Below, piece after piece: positions 16,904 through 25,987 of a stretch of DNA of 34,795 nt. Within the stretch, counting starts at the first letter, position 1; every line of letters starts with the position of its first letter. The DNA comes from Gelidibacter algens (lineage in GTDB: Bacteria; Bacteroidota; Bacteroidia; Flavobacteriales; Flavobacteriaceae): positions 1 through 34,795 of the forward strand of contig NZ_LZRN01000043.1 in NCBI RefSeq assembly GCF_001678675.1. Direction: 5' to 3'. Below the pieces are notes generated by a model. That model searched no databases and had not been told where the DNA came from. It saw only the letters and a program-made list of their open reading frames with translations. Both the position numbers and the translations under genes were made by a program.

Positions 16904-17827
16904 ATGGAAGCTCAGAAAAACAAACGGTCGATCGCAATTTACGGAGCCATGGCAGCGCTGTTAATTATCTTTTATTATGTGTTGGACTTGACTTTTTTTG
17001 ACCCCTGGGAAACCTACATTCCCCTTATGAAAAAGCTGGCCTTGAGCTTATTTTTGATCTCATTAATATTTTTGGTCAGTAAAATCATTATCAAGGTGGT
17101 CAACACGCAAGAGCATCTTGAAGGAGACCGGTATAACCTTTTGCGGATCATAAGGTTTCTTGCCATTGTATTCAGTCTAATTGTTGTCGCTTCGTTTTTA
17201 TTTCAAAACTTATATGCAGCGGCCGTCAGCTTTGGATTGATTTCCTTGATTTTGGGTTTCGCTTTGCAGGCGCCCATCGCTTCTTTCATTGCTTGGATCT
17301 ATTTGATTTTTAGACGCTCATACCTTGTGGGTGATCGCATCCAGATCAAGGATTTTCGTGGCGATGTGGTAGAGATAAGCTATTTGGATACTTCAATTTT
17401 GGAGTGTAATGGTGATTATCTTGGCAATGACAGATCAAGTGGAAGAGTGATCCGATTTCCCAACAGTATGATCTTGAGGGAAGAAATTATAAACTATTCT
17501 GGTCCGCAAATTCCATTTATATGGAATGAAACGGCCATTCAGGTAGCCTATACAACAGACTTGCAGTTTGTGGAAGCATGTTTGTTGAAAGCCTCAAAAG
17601 ACGATTTTAATACACAATATCCAAAAATTGCAGAACATAATTTTGACCAGTGGGAACCAGCAGTCTATTTTAGGATCAATGAGTTTGCATGGATGGAAGC
17701 CGTGATTTCGTATCCGGTAGAACCTCGAGACACTACAGGACGTCGCAACCGTATTTTGAAACATGTCTTGCCGATGCTTAACGCAGCGCCAGATAAGGTT
17801 AAATTTCCTGAGGGAACACGCCGTTAA
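16904..17827 (+). CDS. MscS-family mechanosensitive channel
   Basis: 307 residues: TM helices at about 11-30, 42-63 and 83-103, then a pore helix rich in Gly/Ala/Leu (SFGLISLILGFALQAPIASF). The MscS beta domain follows, with RSYLVGDRIQIKDFRGDVVE and the inter-strand motif RVIRFPNSMI. The alpha/beta cytoplasmic vestibule extends to the C-terminus (ending KFPEGTRR). It is distinct from the short MscS gene at 6.6 kb, so the window codes for two different paralogues. Single gene, divergent from the amine oxidase. Confidence 0.88.
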   Translation: MEAQKNKRSIAIYGAMAALLIIFYYVLDLTFFDPWETYIPLMKKLALSLFLISLIFLVSKIIIKVVNTQEHLEGDRYNLLRIIRFLAIVFSLIVVASFLFQNLYAAAVSFGLISLILGFALQAPIASFIAWIYLIFRRSYLVGDRIQIKDFRGDVVEISYLDTSILECNGDYLGNDRSSGRVIRFPNSMILREEIINYSGPQIPFIWNETAIQVAYTTDLQFVEACLLKASKDDFNTQYPKIAEHNFDQWEPAVYFRINEFAWMEAVISYPVEPRDTTGRRNRILKHVLPMLNAAPDKVKFPEGTRR

Positions 17828-17897
17828 TAATTGAATTACGTTTCAAAAGTGTTGTTTGGTAAAAGGGATTGCACTAAAAACATTTCAAGCTTATTCT

Positions 17898-19394
17898 CTA
17901 AAACTTATCAATCTTACCAAAATGTTTTGGCGTGAACAATAAAACGATCAATGTGAGCAACCCGACGGTCAGCAAACCGATATACACCGTGTGTGTCGAG
18001 TCAAAAAAAGCGTTTTGCAAATAAGATTGCACTGAATTGTCTGCTTTGGCAGATTGTAACACCTCTACCACCTGATTGACCTTGGGTAAAGCGCTTTGTA
18101 AATTTGCGGGAGCATCCGTTAATTTATCAAGTAATACCGAATTGAAAACAGCGGCAAAAAGGGCGGCTCCTAAACTTTGTCCAAAATACCTTGAGAACAT
18201 GCTGGCACCGGTAACAACACCTCTTTGGCCCCAGTCTACAGTAGATTGCACACCAACCATCAAGGGTGTGGAGATCAATCCGAAACCGGCCCCCATGAGG
18301 AGTTGGATGGCTACTAAAGTCCAAACAGAACCAGGATAGGGTATGAGCAAGAAACTCGACACGGCTATGATTACCAATGAAATTCCGCAGAGGGCTGTAT
18401 TTCTAAACCCAATGCGCAGATACAGTTTCCCAGAAAAAGAAGAAGAAATAGGCCACGTGATACTCATGCTGGCCAATATAAAACCTGCTGTAATAGCTCC
18501 CACACCTATTACTGATTGGGCAAAAACCGGTAGAAACATATTTGGGCCCATAGTCAGACAACCCATTCCGATAGTCGCCAAATTAGCACCCACAAGAACG
18601 CGTTTTCGCCATACCCATCTCGGTAAAATAGGGCTTTCTGCACGCGATTCTATCTTCATGGTTATAAAGACTAAAAGGGTAGCGATACCTGTAAAAGCCA
18701 GCGTTTCATAGGATATCCACGCCCATGATTGTCCGCCTTGCATCAAACCAAACATAATAAAGCCCCCTGTAATCAACAATGCAAGGGCACCAAGCCAATC
18801 AATTTTTATGAATTTTGTAGGTTTATTTTCTTTCAGAAACATGCTGATCATTATAATAGATCCAATCCCTACAGGAATGTTGATCAAAAATATCCAACGC
18901 CAAGACGCATAATCAGCTAGCGCGCCACCCAATGTAGGTCCCAAAATAGCCGAAACGCCCCAAACACTGGAAAGCCAACCTTGAATTTTTGCCCGTTCTT
19001 CCAACGTATAGATGTCAGCTGCAATGGTGTTTACAGTCGCCATAATGGCACCGGCACCAACCGCTTGAAGTCCTCTAAACCCAATTAAACTTACCATGTT
19101 CCACGCACCAGCACAAGCAGCAGATCCTAAGAGAAAAACAATGACCCCATAAATGAGAATAGGTTTTCGTCCGTAGATGTCGGCAAGTTTTCCGTAAATG
19201 GGAATTGTAATGGTTTGAATGAGCAAGTAAATAGAGAACAGCCAACTAAACAATGAAAACCCACCCAAGTCGCCCACAATTTGTGGAATTGCGGTAGCTA
19301 CAATGGTGCTGTCCATTGCAGCCAAAGCCATTGTCAGCATTAAGGCGGCCAAAATCCAACCCCTGCTTGTTTGGCCTTGATGTTCGTTAGTCAT
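17898..19394 (-). CDS. DHA2-family (14-TM) multidrug MFS transporter
   Basis: 498 residues with fourteen hydrophobic helices. Motif D1-like MALAAMDSTIVATAIPQI is at 17-34, motif A GKLADIYGRKP at about 66-76, and the antiporter motif C GVSAILGPTLGG at about 147-158. This order is diagnostic of EmrB/QacA drug:H+ antiporters of the inner membrane. A membrane-fusion partner (EmrA) is not adjacent, so it probably works alone, like QacA. It is convergent with the MscS gene, 70 bases away. Substrate unknown. Confidence 0.9.
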   Translation of the reverse strand: MTNEHQGQTSRGWILAALMLTMALAAMDSTIVATAIPQIVGDLGGFSLFSWLFSIYLLIQTITIPIYGKLADIYGRKPILIYGVIVFLLGSAACAGAWNMVSLIGFRGLQAVGAGAIMATVNTIAADIYTLEERAKIQGWLSSVWGVSAILGPTLGGALADYASWRWIFLINIPVGIGSIIMISMFLKENKPTKFIKIDWLGALALLITGGFIMFGLMQGGQSWAWISYETLAFTGIATLLVFITMKIESRAESPILPRWVWRKRVLVGANLATIGMGCLTMGPNMFLPVFAQSVIGVGAITAGFILASMSITWPISSSFSGKLYLRIGFRNTALCGISLVIIAVSSFLLIPYPGSVWTLVAIQLLMGAGFGLISTPLMVGVQSTVDWGQRGVVTGASMFSRYFGQSLGAALFAAVFNSVLLDKLTDAPANLQSALPKVNQVVEVLQSAKADNSVQSYLQNAFFDSTHTVYIGLLTVGLLTLIVLLFTPKHFGKIDKF

Positions 19395-19619
19395 AAACCT
19401 AATTCTTATTATTTTCTTGTGGGCAAAGTTAAAACATAATAGAAAAATCTTTTCCTCAAATGGCTTTATTGTTGGCTATGAAATAGAAATGAGAACATAT
19501 TTTTTGACAAGTAGAATAGGTTTGATTGCCTCTAATTCAGCATCTAAAACAGAGATTTTTAGTCCACGTTGCAGAATAATAGTTAAGACATTTAAATAAC
19601 CCTGTTTTACCCGTAAAGT

Positions 19620-20288
19620 TTAGAGAGATTTGAAGGACCAAAAATCATTTTTTGGCAAGGGTGCTTCATAGGTTTTAATTTCTTTAGAACCAGAATCTTG
19701 ATAGGTTAATTTCCAGGCATGAAGGCATACGGATAAAGGCAAGTAGTCTTGATCTGAACCATATTTTTCATCTCCAATAATGGGGAGTCCTATATGTGCT
19801 AGTTGCGCTCTTATTTGATGAAATCGACCGGTTTTTGGCTTTATTTCCAAAAGATACCCGAAGTCATTTTTGTCTATAACCTGATAGGAAAGAAGGCATT
19901 CTACAGCGTCTTTTGATTTTGATTGGACGATATCTGCTCTTTTTTCTAAGTTATTTTTGACGAGAAAATTGTTTAAGTTTTCTTTATTCTTTAGTGGCTT
20001 GTTTTTAACAATTGCCAAATACGATTTCTGAACTTTCCGACTACTAAACAGCGTATTAAATTCCACAAGAATGCTTTTTTTCTTGGCAAAAATCATGACC
20101 CCACTGGTCACGCGATCTAGTCTATGGATGACTCCAACATAAGGCTTTTGTTTGTTTTTTAGGAGGTGATTAAACACCTGATCCTCAACTGTGGACTCCT
20201 CGTAAGGATTTTTTTCACTTATGAGTCCAGCCATTTTATTGACGACGATATAATCGTTGTTCTCATGTACAATTTCAAGATTTGGCAT
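19620..20288 (-). CDS. RluA-family pseudouridine synthase
   Basis: 222 residues. The catalytic motif HRLDRVTSG (55-63) contains the essential Asp58. The KSYLAIV (about 98-104) and KPKTGRFHQIRAQLAHIGLP (about 155-174) blocks are standard for the RluA/RluC/RluD group. There is no N-terminal S4 domain, so it is the short form that modifies rRNA or tRNA uridines. The specific target position cannot be read from sequence. Confidence 0.9.
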   Translation of the reverse strand: MPNLEIVHENNDYIVVNKMAGLISEKNPYEESTVEDQVFNHLLKNKQKPYVGVIHRLDRVTSGVMIFAKKKSILVEFNTLFSSRKVQKSYLAIVKNKPLKNKENLNNFLVKNNLEKRADIVQSKSKDAVECLLSYQVIDKNDFGYLLEIKPKTGRFHQIRAQLAHIGLPIIGDEKYGSDQDYLPLSVCLHAWKLTYQDSGSKEIKTYEAPLPKNDFWSFKSL

Positions 20289-20349
20289 TTGCGGTTTTTT
20301 TTAAATTTCAAAAGACTGTGAATAGGTTCAAGAAGCAGTTACAAGGGGC

Positions 20350-22194
20350 TTAGATTTCTTCAACAAATTGTAAAAAGACTTTTTTATGGAGCTCAAGATC
20401 CAAATTGGGAGAAAGCGAGGCACGTACAATATAATCTTTGTCGCCTTCTTTAGTGGTGCCTTGAGTAGAGGTTGCGGGGATGGTCCAATAACACCCTTTT
20501 AACTGCCCATAACTCACACAGAACTTGCTTTCATTAGGAATTTCTGAAATCATTAAATTGATCAATTTCAAATTCAACGCCCGTTTATACGTTTCTCTTT
20601 CTTCATCTGTATGTCCTTTTGTGGGCAGATCTAATGAAAACACAGAAGGGGTGAACCCTTCGTCAGCCAATTCTTCTGAAACAAAATTAATTTTTGCGGC
20701 CGGTAAAGTGTCGTGGATGAAGTCTACAAACTCACGCGTATTTTTATAAGCATCAATGATCCGTTGATTCATTGAAGGCAATTGCTTGGCCAAAATTTCA
20801 TATTGCAGCGCTGTTGCCTCATTGTCGCAAAGCGCTAGATGCTTTTCTATTTTTTCCATCAACGCTTCTGCTTTATTATTTCCAACACAGTAGCCAGCAG
20901 TACATTGTCCGCCACTTGGAAATTTTGATCCACTAGCATATGAAATGGCTCTCATTGTTGAGAGTATTTCTCCATCACCTAAAAAGTGGACATTAGGACA
21001 AAATGTTTGATCTAAAATGAAAACGGGATCGATAGCCATTTCGCCTTTACTCGTTTTACGTTCCTTTGTAAGAACGGCCTTCAATTTTAAGAGATTGGGA
21101 ACTTCAACTCTAGGGTTTGTTGGAATTTCAGCGATGATATATGGCACTGCATCTTCACTAGCAATGTCATCTAAAATTCTATCAATGCTTTGCACCATTT
21201 CGTTATCGCCATCTACTGGTAAATCCACCACTTCAACAGTATCAAGGCACGCAGCAACCCGTCTGGCTTGGTCATTAGTTCCGCCATAACAATTGGGAGG
21301 AACAATAAATTTGATAGTTTTTCCTTTATGATTTTCTAAAGCATCGTGAATGAGCCCCATCATAATGGCATATTGAATCGATAATCCGCTGGAAGCAACT
21401 AGAGGCATTGTAGTGGTGCCGGTAATCTCTTTAATCGATGTTGACACGCTTGATTTGTTTGCCTCAAGATTTTTGCGTTCATTCTCTACTGAAGATTGCG
21501 TTACTAACAATTTTAGTGCAGCAAGGCAATCGGCTGGTGTCATGGCGATGGTCTCTCTTCGCCTAACGTGTTGAATTTCTGAGATGTAATTTTTATTCTG
21601 TTCACCATTGACGACTAAAATACTTCCAAGGTGCCCAAGAAGGCTGACGGAAAAGTCAATCGTTGGGCTGAGTTCAATAGCACTGATGTCTTCATGTTTT
21701 GAAATGAAGATTGTGGTGCCGTTAAATTCAGGAATAGCTGTGGTCTTTTCAACCTTCTTCAATTCAAACGTGTAGCCGTAAACACGCCTTACTATGTCAG
21801 CATCAAAAAAAGCTGGCAAGTCACCGTTATAAATAATTTGAGTGTTTTTATGATCTAATAAATTTTTTCTCAGAACGGCCAAAATAGGAGTCGTTTGAGA
21901 TGAAAAACTTATAACGTTATCTGGGTGGAGCTTATTGATATGGGCAATTCCCCATTCTAAAATGCAAGATAGGGGATGACCTAACCGAATATAGTCATAA
22001 GCTGTAGGTAATTTATCTAGTGCTGAGGTTTCGGAGTTATTGGCCTTATACAAGGTTTCAAACTGTTTTAAGAATTCAGTTTTGGCCTGTGATTCATCAT
22101 AAATATCTAGGCGATGCGTGGTTAGATTTAACCAATCACTTGGCATATGGTCTAATACATCTTTAATAAAATTCAGCATGTTGATCTCTTTCAT
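20350..22194 (-). CDS. PLP-dependent Cys/Met-metabolism-type enzyme with long N-terminal region
   Basis: 614 residues from the ATG at 22194 (MKEINMLNFIKDV). The frame stays open to 22230, but those extra codons are not needed. The C-terminal half has a fold-type I PLP core of the cystathionine gamma-synthase type: ASSGLSIQYA (about 267-276), AEIPTNPRVEV (about 355-365), FILDQTF (about 392-398), and ISYASGSKFPSGG with the candidate Schiff-base Lys424. The roughly 250-residue N-terminal part is not usual for the family (about 390 aa) and I do not recognise it. Beta/gamma elimination or replacement on a sulfur amino acid is likely, but the substrate is unknown. Single gene. Confidence 0.78.
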   Translation of the reverse strand: MKEINMLNFIKDVLDHMPSDWLNLTTHRLDIYDESQAKTEFLKQFETLYKANNSETSALDKLPTAYDYIRLGHPLSCILEWGIAHINKLHPDNVISFSSQTTPILAVLRKNLLDHKNTQIIYNGDLPAFFDADIVRRVYGYTFELKKVEKTTAIPEFNGTTIFISKHEDISAIELSPTIDFSVSLLGHLGSILVVNGEQNKNYISEIQHVRRRETIAMTPADCLAALKLLVTQSSVENERKNLEANKSSVSTSIKEITGTTTMPLVASSGLSIQYAIMMGLIHDALENHKGKTIKFIVPPNCYGGTNDQARRVAACLDTVEVVDLPVDGDNEMVQSIDRILDDIASEDAVPYIIAEIPTNPRVEVPNLLKLKAVLTKERKTSKGEMAIDPVFILDQTFCPNVHFLGDGEILSTMRAISYASGSKFPSGGQCTAGYCVGNNKAEALMEKIEKHLALCDNEATALQYEILAKQLPSMNQRIIDAYKNTREFVDFIHDTLPAAKINFVSEELADEGFTPSVFSLDLPTKGHTDEERETYKRALNLKLINLMISEIPNESKFCVSYGQLKGCYWTIPATSTQGTTKEGDKDYIVRASLSPNLDLELHKKVFLQFVEEI

Positions 22195-22386
22195 AAGTTC
22201 TCTTTTAAATAGGCCTGCAAGATACCACAATTAGATTTTTTAGAAAAAGGGATTCACAATGTTTTGTGACAACTTTGGATGACCTGTAGTTTAATTAGAC
22301 AAACTTCTGACTAGCATGGATTGTGACCATTCCGAGGTTTAGGAAAGAAAATTTGATTGTAAAGCAAGACTTAATGATAGCGAGAA

Positions 22387-23877
22387 TCATGCATCTTTTC
22401 TCTTTAAGCAGCGTCCTCTTGGCTCATCACTTTCATGGAGGACAACTTCCGAATGTAAAAACTGTGCAGCGGCTGCTGAATCTTTCACTTTGGAGGCACT
22501 GCGTTTTAACATTTCTGCTTCAAAGGCAGTTAATACACTTTTTCTTATGCCAACTGCTCTCCATTGAGATAAGGGTTTGCATCCTCTTGTAATCTCCCGA
22601 GCCAGCACCAACGCATCCAATAAAGCTTGATTGGCTCCTTGTCCTTTAAATGGGCTCATGGGGTGAGCCGCATCACCGATGAGCGTGACTGGCCCAGCTT
22701 TCTCTAATAATTCTGACTTGAGTAATTCTCGGTCATACACGGGATAGCCAGAAATTTGCGTTTCTAGGGTAGCCGCTACAATTTGAGGAATGGGAGTGTG
22801 CCACTGCGTTCTACGACATGCTTCTTCTTTGAGTTGTTGAGGTCCTTGGGCACTCAACGCTTGAGCCTCTTGTTCTGGCATTGGGAAGCTCAATTGCCAC
22901 ATCACCGAGTCTGAGTCATAGGGCATCACGTAGATGCGCTCATGGCCATTCGCAGTCTGAAAAACCGTGGCCGAGTCTAGCAAAGAACTGTCATGACCTT
23001 CGAGAGCCTCCAAAGGACAAATTCCCAATATCACCATGCAGTTCAGGTAACGCAAAGGGGTACTTTCTTCACCAATCAGCAAGCTTCGCACCGTACTGCG
23101 AATCCCATCGGCCCCAACCACAAGATCTGCTTTGACGCTCTTCATCTTCCCATTCACTTGAAAATTAAGAGCCACTCCTTCATCCTTACAGTCTTGAAAA
23201 TCCACCAATTGGTGTCCCCACTGCACCGCATCATGTCCGCCGAGTTGCTCCAACAGCGCTAAGCGCAGAGACTGTCGTGCAATATGCACATTGGTACGCT
23301 TTGTGAATGGTGTCGATTCTTGCTCCATCCATTTTCTCATTCCCCATTCCCCAATCACTTTACCATCGGTCGTATGGACCACATGCCGTGTTGAAATCAC
23401 CCCTTCTTCTAAAGAGAAAATACCGAAACCCTCAATTGCCTTACTAGCTTGTTGCAATGTGAGGCCATAGCCTTGAGATCGCACATCAAAACTGCTATCA
23501 CGTTCATAAATGGTAAAAGGAACCCCGCGGTGCAAGCAAGCCACAGCCAGCGCCACGCCTCCTAAACCACCTCCAATAATAGCAATGTGTGGGTAGTTTA
23601 CTGAATCCGCTAAAGGCGGACTACTAGAAGGAACCAACCCAGATCCGGAACAGTTCAAGCAGGAATCTAAGTGCCTCTTAGGACGCATCGGGGCCGTCCC
23701 TTCGCCATTTGATTTTTCAAATTGTTCTAATGTCTTCTGGTAATTAAGTCGGACTTTCTTACGGAGCCTACGGCTTTTTTTGCCGTGTCCATGACATTCG
23801 GGGCACACAGTCCAGCTCGCCTTTTCATTTTTGACCTTTGTCACTTTTTCTTTGTTTATTTTGATGTAGGTTCCCAC
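22387..23877 (-). CDS. FAD-dependent monooxygenase with N-terminal DnaJ-like zinc finger
   Basis: About 496 residues if started at the GTG at 23875-23877. The frame is open to a TTG at 23916, and there is no ATG before the catalytic domain. Two CxxCxGxG motifs (CPECHGHG and CLNCSGSG, 40 residues apart) match the DnaJ zinc-binding module. The aromatic-ring hydroxylase domain follows: IAIIGGGLGG (FAD ADP-binding), VGADGIRSTVR (the DG motif) and LIGDAAHPMSPFKGQGANQA (the GD motif). It resembles TetX/UbiH-type FAD hydroxylases. The substrate is unknown. The gene is more GC-rich than its neighbours (37 of 60 bases at 23221-23280), suggesting transfer. Confidence 0.82.
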   Translation of the reverse strand: MGTYIKINKEKVTKVKNEKASWTVCPECHGHGKKSRRLRKKVRLNYQKTLEQFEKSNGEGTAPMRPKRHLDSCLNCSGSGLVPSSSPPLADSVNYPHIAIIGGGLGGVALAVACLHRGVPFTIYERDSSFDVRSQGYGLTLQQASKAIEGFGIFSLEEGVISTRHVVHTTDGKVIGEWGMRKWMEQESTPFTKRTNVHIARQSLRLALLEQLGGHDAVQWGHQLVDFQDCKDEGVALNFQVNGKMKSVKADLVVGADGIRSTVRSLLIGEESTPLRYLNCMVILGICPLEALEGHDSSLLDSATVFQTANGHERIYVMPYDSDSVMWQLSFPMPEQEAQALSAQGPQQLKEEACRRTQWHTPIPQIVAATLETQISGYPVYDRELLKSELLEKAGPVTLIGDAAHPMSPFKGQGANQALLDALVLAREITRGCKPLSQWRAVGIRKSVLTAFEAEMLKRSASKVKDSAAAAQFLHSEVVLHESDEPRGRCLKRKDA

Positions 23878-23913
23878 TATGTGAAATAAGTAGCCAACAT
23901 ACCTGTATTGTGC

Positions 23914-23958
23914 CAAATTGTATAATAGGAATGACGTTCATTAGTGTTATACAATTTG
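23914..23958. promoter_or_regulatory. 12-bp perfect inverted repeat upstream of the monooxygenase
   Basis: CAAATTGTATAA (23914-23925) and its exact reverse complement (23947-23958), with a 21-base spacer. It lies directly upstream of the likely GTG start of the monooxygenase and overlaps the alternative TTG start. Candidate operator or leader hairpin. The remaining 225 bases to the next gene contain nothing I recognise. Confidence 0.45.
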
Positions 23959-24183
23959 ACGTGGCAAATTTATAGTTTTCTAGATAGCCCATACGAGATG
24001 TTATCCAGTCTTTTTCCCAGAGGACCTATTTAAGAATTATATGCAAAACTTTTTGAAGATGTACATTGATAGTTACTATAGAGTTTTGTCTTTCCGTTTA
24101 TTGTTTAGCGATTTTTATGCAACACTTATTTATCAATAGCGTCAAAGCTAATTTTCACTGATCAGGTAACCTAAACAAGCGTA

Positions 24184-25335
24184 TTATTTTTTTATTATTT
24201 TCATAACACTTTTAGAGTTTTTAACTTTAATATGGGCAATATAAAACCCTTTATTAAGATGTTCTAATGAAAGTTCTTCTACAAAATGCTGTTTTGTAAT
24301 TCTTCTTCCAGATAAATCATAAATACTTATTTCATCTACTCTTTCACTTAATTTCAATATTTTGTCAAATGGATTTGGGTAACAGTTTACAGCAAAATCT
24401 GAAGCGAGATCTGGAACAGTCAAGGCTATTGCATCAGTGTCAATATCGATGATCCATAATTTTGCAGGAAAAGATATTGTTATTGGCCCAACAGAAGCGA
24501 CAAATTTCTCATTTGAAAGATATAAACGATGCTTGGTTGTTGTAATTTCAAAAAGTGCAATAGCTTCTACTTGGTTGCCTAATGGAACTATATTTGATAT
24601 TTTATCTGAGACTGTGCCAGAAAATATATCTAAGCTATTGTTTGGGATATTATGAATTGTAAACATAAATGGGGCATCGGTACTGCTATATCCCGTAACA
24701 AAAATCACATTACTATCAGCAGAGGTGTCCGCTCCAGTTATAAGTCCGTTTGTGTTGTAGCTGCTTACTAAAATTGCACGATGTGCTTGACCACTAGTTT
24801 TTGGAATTGCGTAAACATTAACCGTGTTGTCTACCCAGTTCTTAGAAAATATCAGGAGGTTATCATCATAGGAAATAAGTCCCTCAGCATCCCAATTATT
24901 AGTATTTAAATTTGGGGTAAAATCTGCCTGATTTGCATAAGCATATGAAATAATTTCCGGTGTAGCTGTATTGTCCGCATCCTTATAATCATCTTTTGAA
25001 ATTTTATATATTTTTAAATCTGTTCTACTTCCACTGTTATTTCCAATATCAGCAATATAGATATAAGAAGCATCTTGTGCGATATCTTCCCAATCAACAT
25101 TGGTAGCATTTTTTATTGTAACCGTCCTTTCTATAGCACCTGAGCTCGTATTAATTTCATATAAATTTGCGTCACCGCCACTATCATTATGAGTAATTAG
25201 CTTATTATTATAAAAAATAAGACCAGAGGTTTCGTTTAAGGTAGGTGCTTGTAGGTTTGTGATATCAGTTGCTGTTTGAGCGCTTATTTGTAATAAACCA
25301 AATAAGAGGAACATTATAGTTGATGCTTTTTTCAT
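24184..25335 (-). CDS. Secreted protein with type IX secretion C-terminal sorting domain
   Basis: 383 residues: a signal peptide (MKKASTIMFLLFGLLQISAQ), then a body with repeated short strands (SGLIFYNNKLITHNDSGGDA, DASYIYIADIGNNSG) that looks like a beta-propeller. The C-terminal 67 residues (from 317) form a type A T9SS sorting domain: NCYPNPFDK, EISIYDLSGRRI, LNKGFYIAHIK, KIIKK. It is exported through the outer membrane and anchored or released. The substrate or role of the propeller is unknown. Single gene. Confidence 0.88.
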   Translation of the reverse strand: MKKASTIMFLLFGLLQISAQTATDITNLQAPTLNETSGLIFYNNKLITHNDSGGDANLYEINTSSGAIERTVTIKNATNVDWEDIAQDASYIYIADIGNNSGSRTDLKIYKISKDDYKDADNTATPEIISYAYANQADFTPNLNTNNWDAEGLISYDDNLLIFSKNWVDNTVNVYAIPKTSGQAHRAILVSSYNTNGLITGADTSADSNVIFVTGYSSTDAPFMFTIHNIPNNSLDIFSGTVSDKISNIVPLGNQVEAIALFEITTTKHRLYLSNEKFVASVGPITISFPAKLWIIDIDTDAIALTVPDLASDFAVNCYPNPFDKILKLSERVDEISIYDLSGRRITKQHFVEELSLEHLNKGFYIAHIKVKNSKSVMKIIKK

Positions 25336-25563
25336 TTAAATGTGTATTTATTATTGCCTGATCTATTGAGATTTTAAAAATAATTTTATTGGTTTGTAGT
25401 ATTTTGTTTTGCCTTTGAGTTTTGTCCAGCTATTTTATAAGGTGTTCCTGTAAGGTGTTGTTGCATAGCAACTAAGATAGCAAAAAGTGATGAACCAAAG
25501 GTTTATGTGCGAGGATTTTGAGAAAGGATAGTCAGATGATTTCGTTGAGAAGCACAGATTTTA

Positions 25564-25900
25564 TTATTTTCTCCTGAAATACGTTATGAATGCCAATACT
25601 AAAATTATAAATCCGATTATTCCAAATACATAATACAAAGAATTCTTTTCTGATTTGAAACTACTTGCTAAAATGGAAAAAGCACAGGAAATTAAGTATA
25701 AATCGACTGGTTTTATTTTATGTATAATACTGATATAGGTTGACCTTTTTTGGGTTTATAATTAGACGGAACATTAATAACTTTTTCAAAAAAAATTCCC
25801 TTCGGCTTTTTAAAAAAGTAGCCAACATTCCTAGGCCGTTCTCCGTTTATAAGATCTGTACTTTATCGAGTCATATTCTCAAAGAAATATTTATTGAGGA
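25564..25900 (-). pseudogene. Decayed membrane-protein gene, DUF3592-like
   Basis: Two minus-strand frames join into one sensible protein. The first (25862 down to a stop at 25713-25715) contains DLINGERPRNVGYFFKKPKG and KPKKGQPISVLYIK. The second (to the stop at 25564-25566) reads KPVDLYLISCAFSIL and ends in a TM helix and FRRK. The break is a tandem ATAAA-ATAAA on the minus strand at about 25712-25721; removing one copy restores Y-I-K-P-V-D. An in-frame TAA at 25863-25865 adds further damage upstream. G-Q-P-I-S-V-L-Y plus a C-terminal TM resembles DUF3592, which I could not verify. The rest of the 650-base gap shows no gene. Confidence 0.5.
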
Positions 25901-25987
25901 CACCTCTACCGTATGATCCCTAGAGAAGTACTTTGGTGAGAGATGAATGCATTTATACTTGTTTTTTATCACAGTACTATATTGTGT

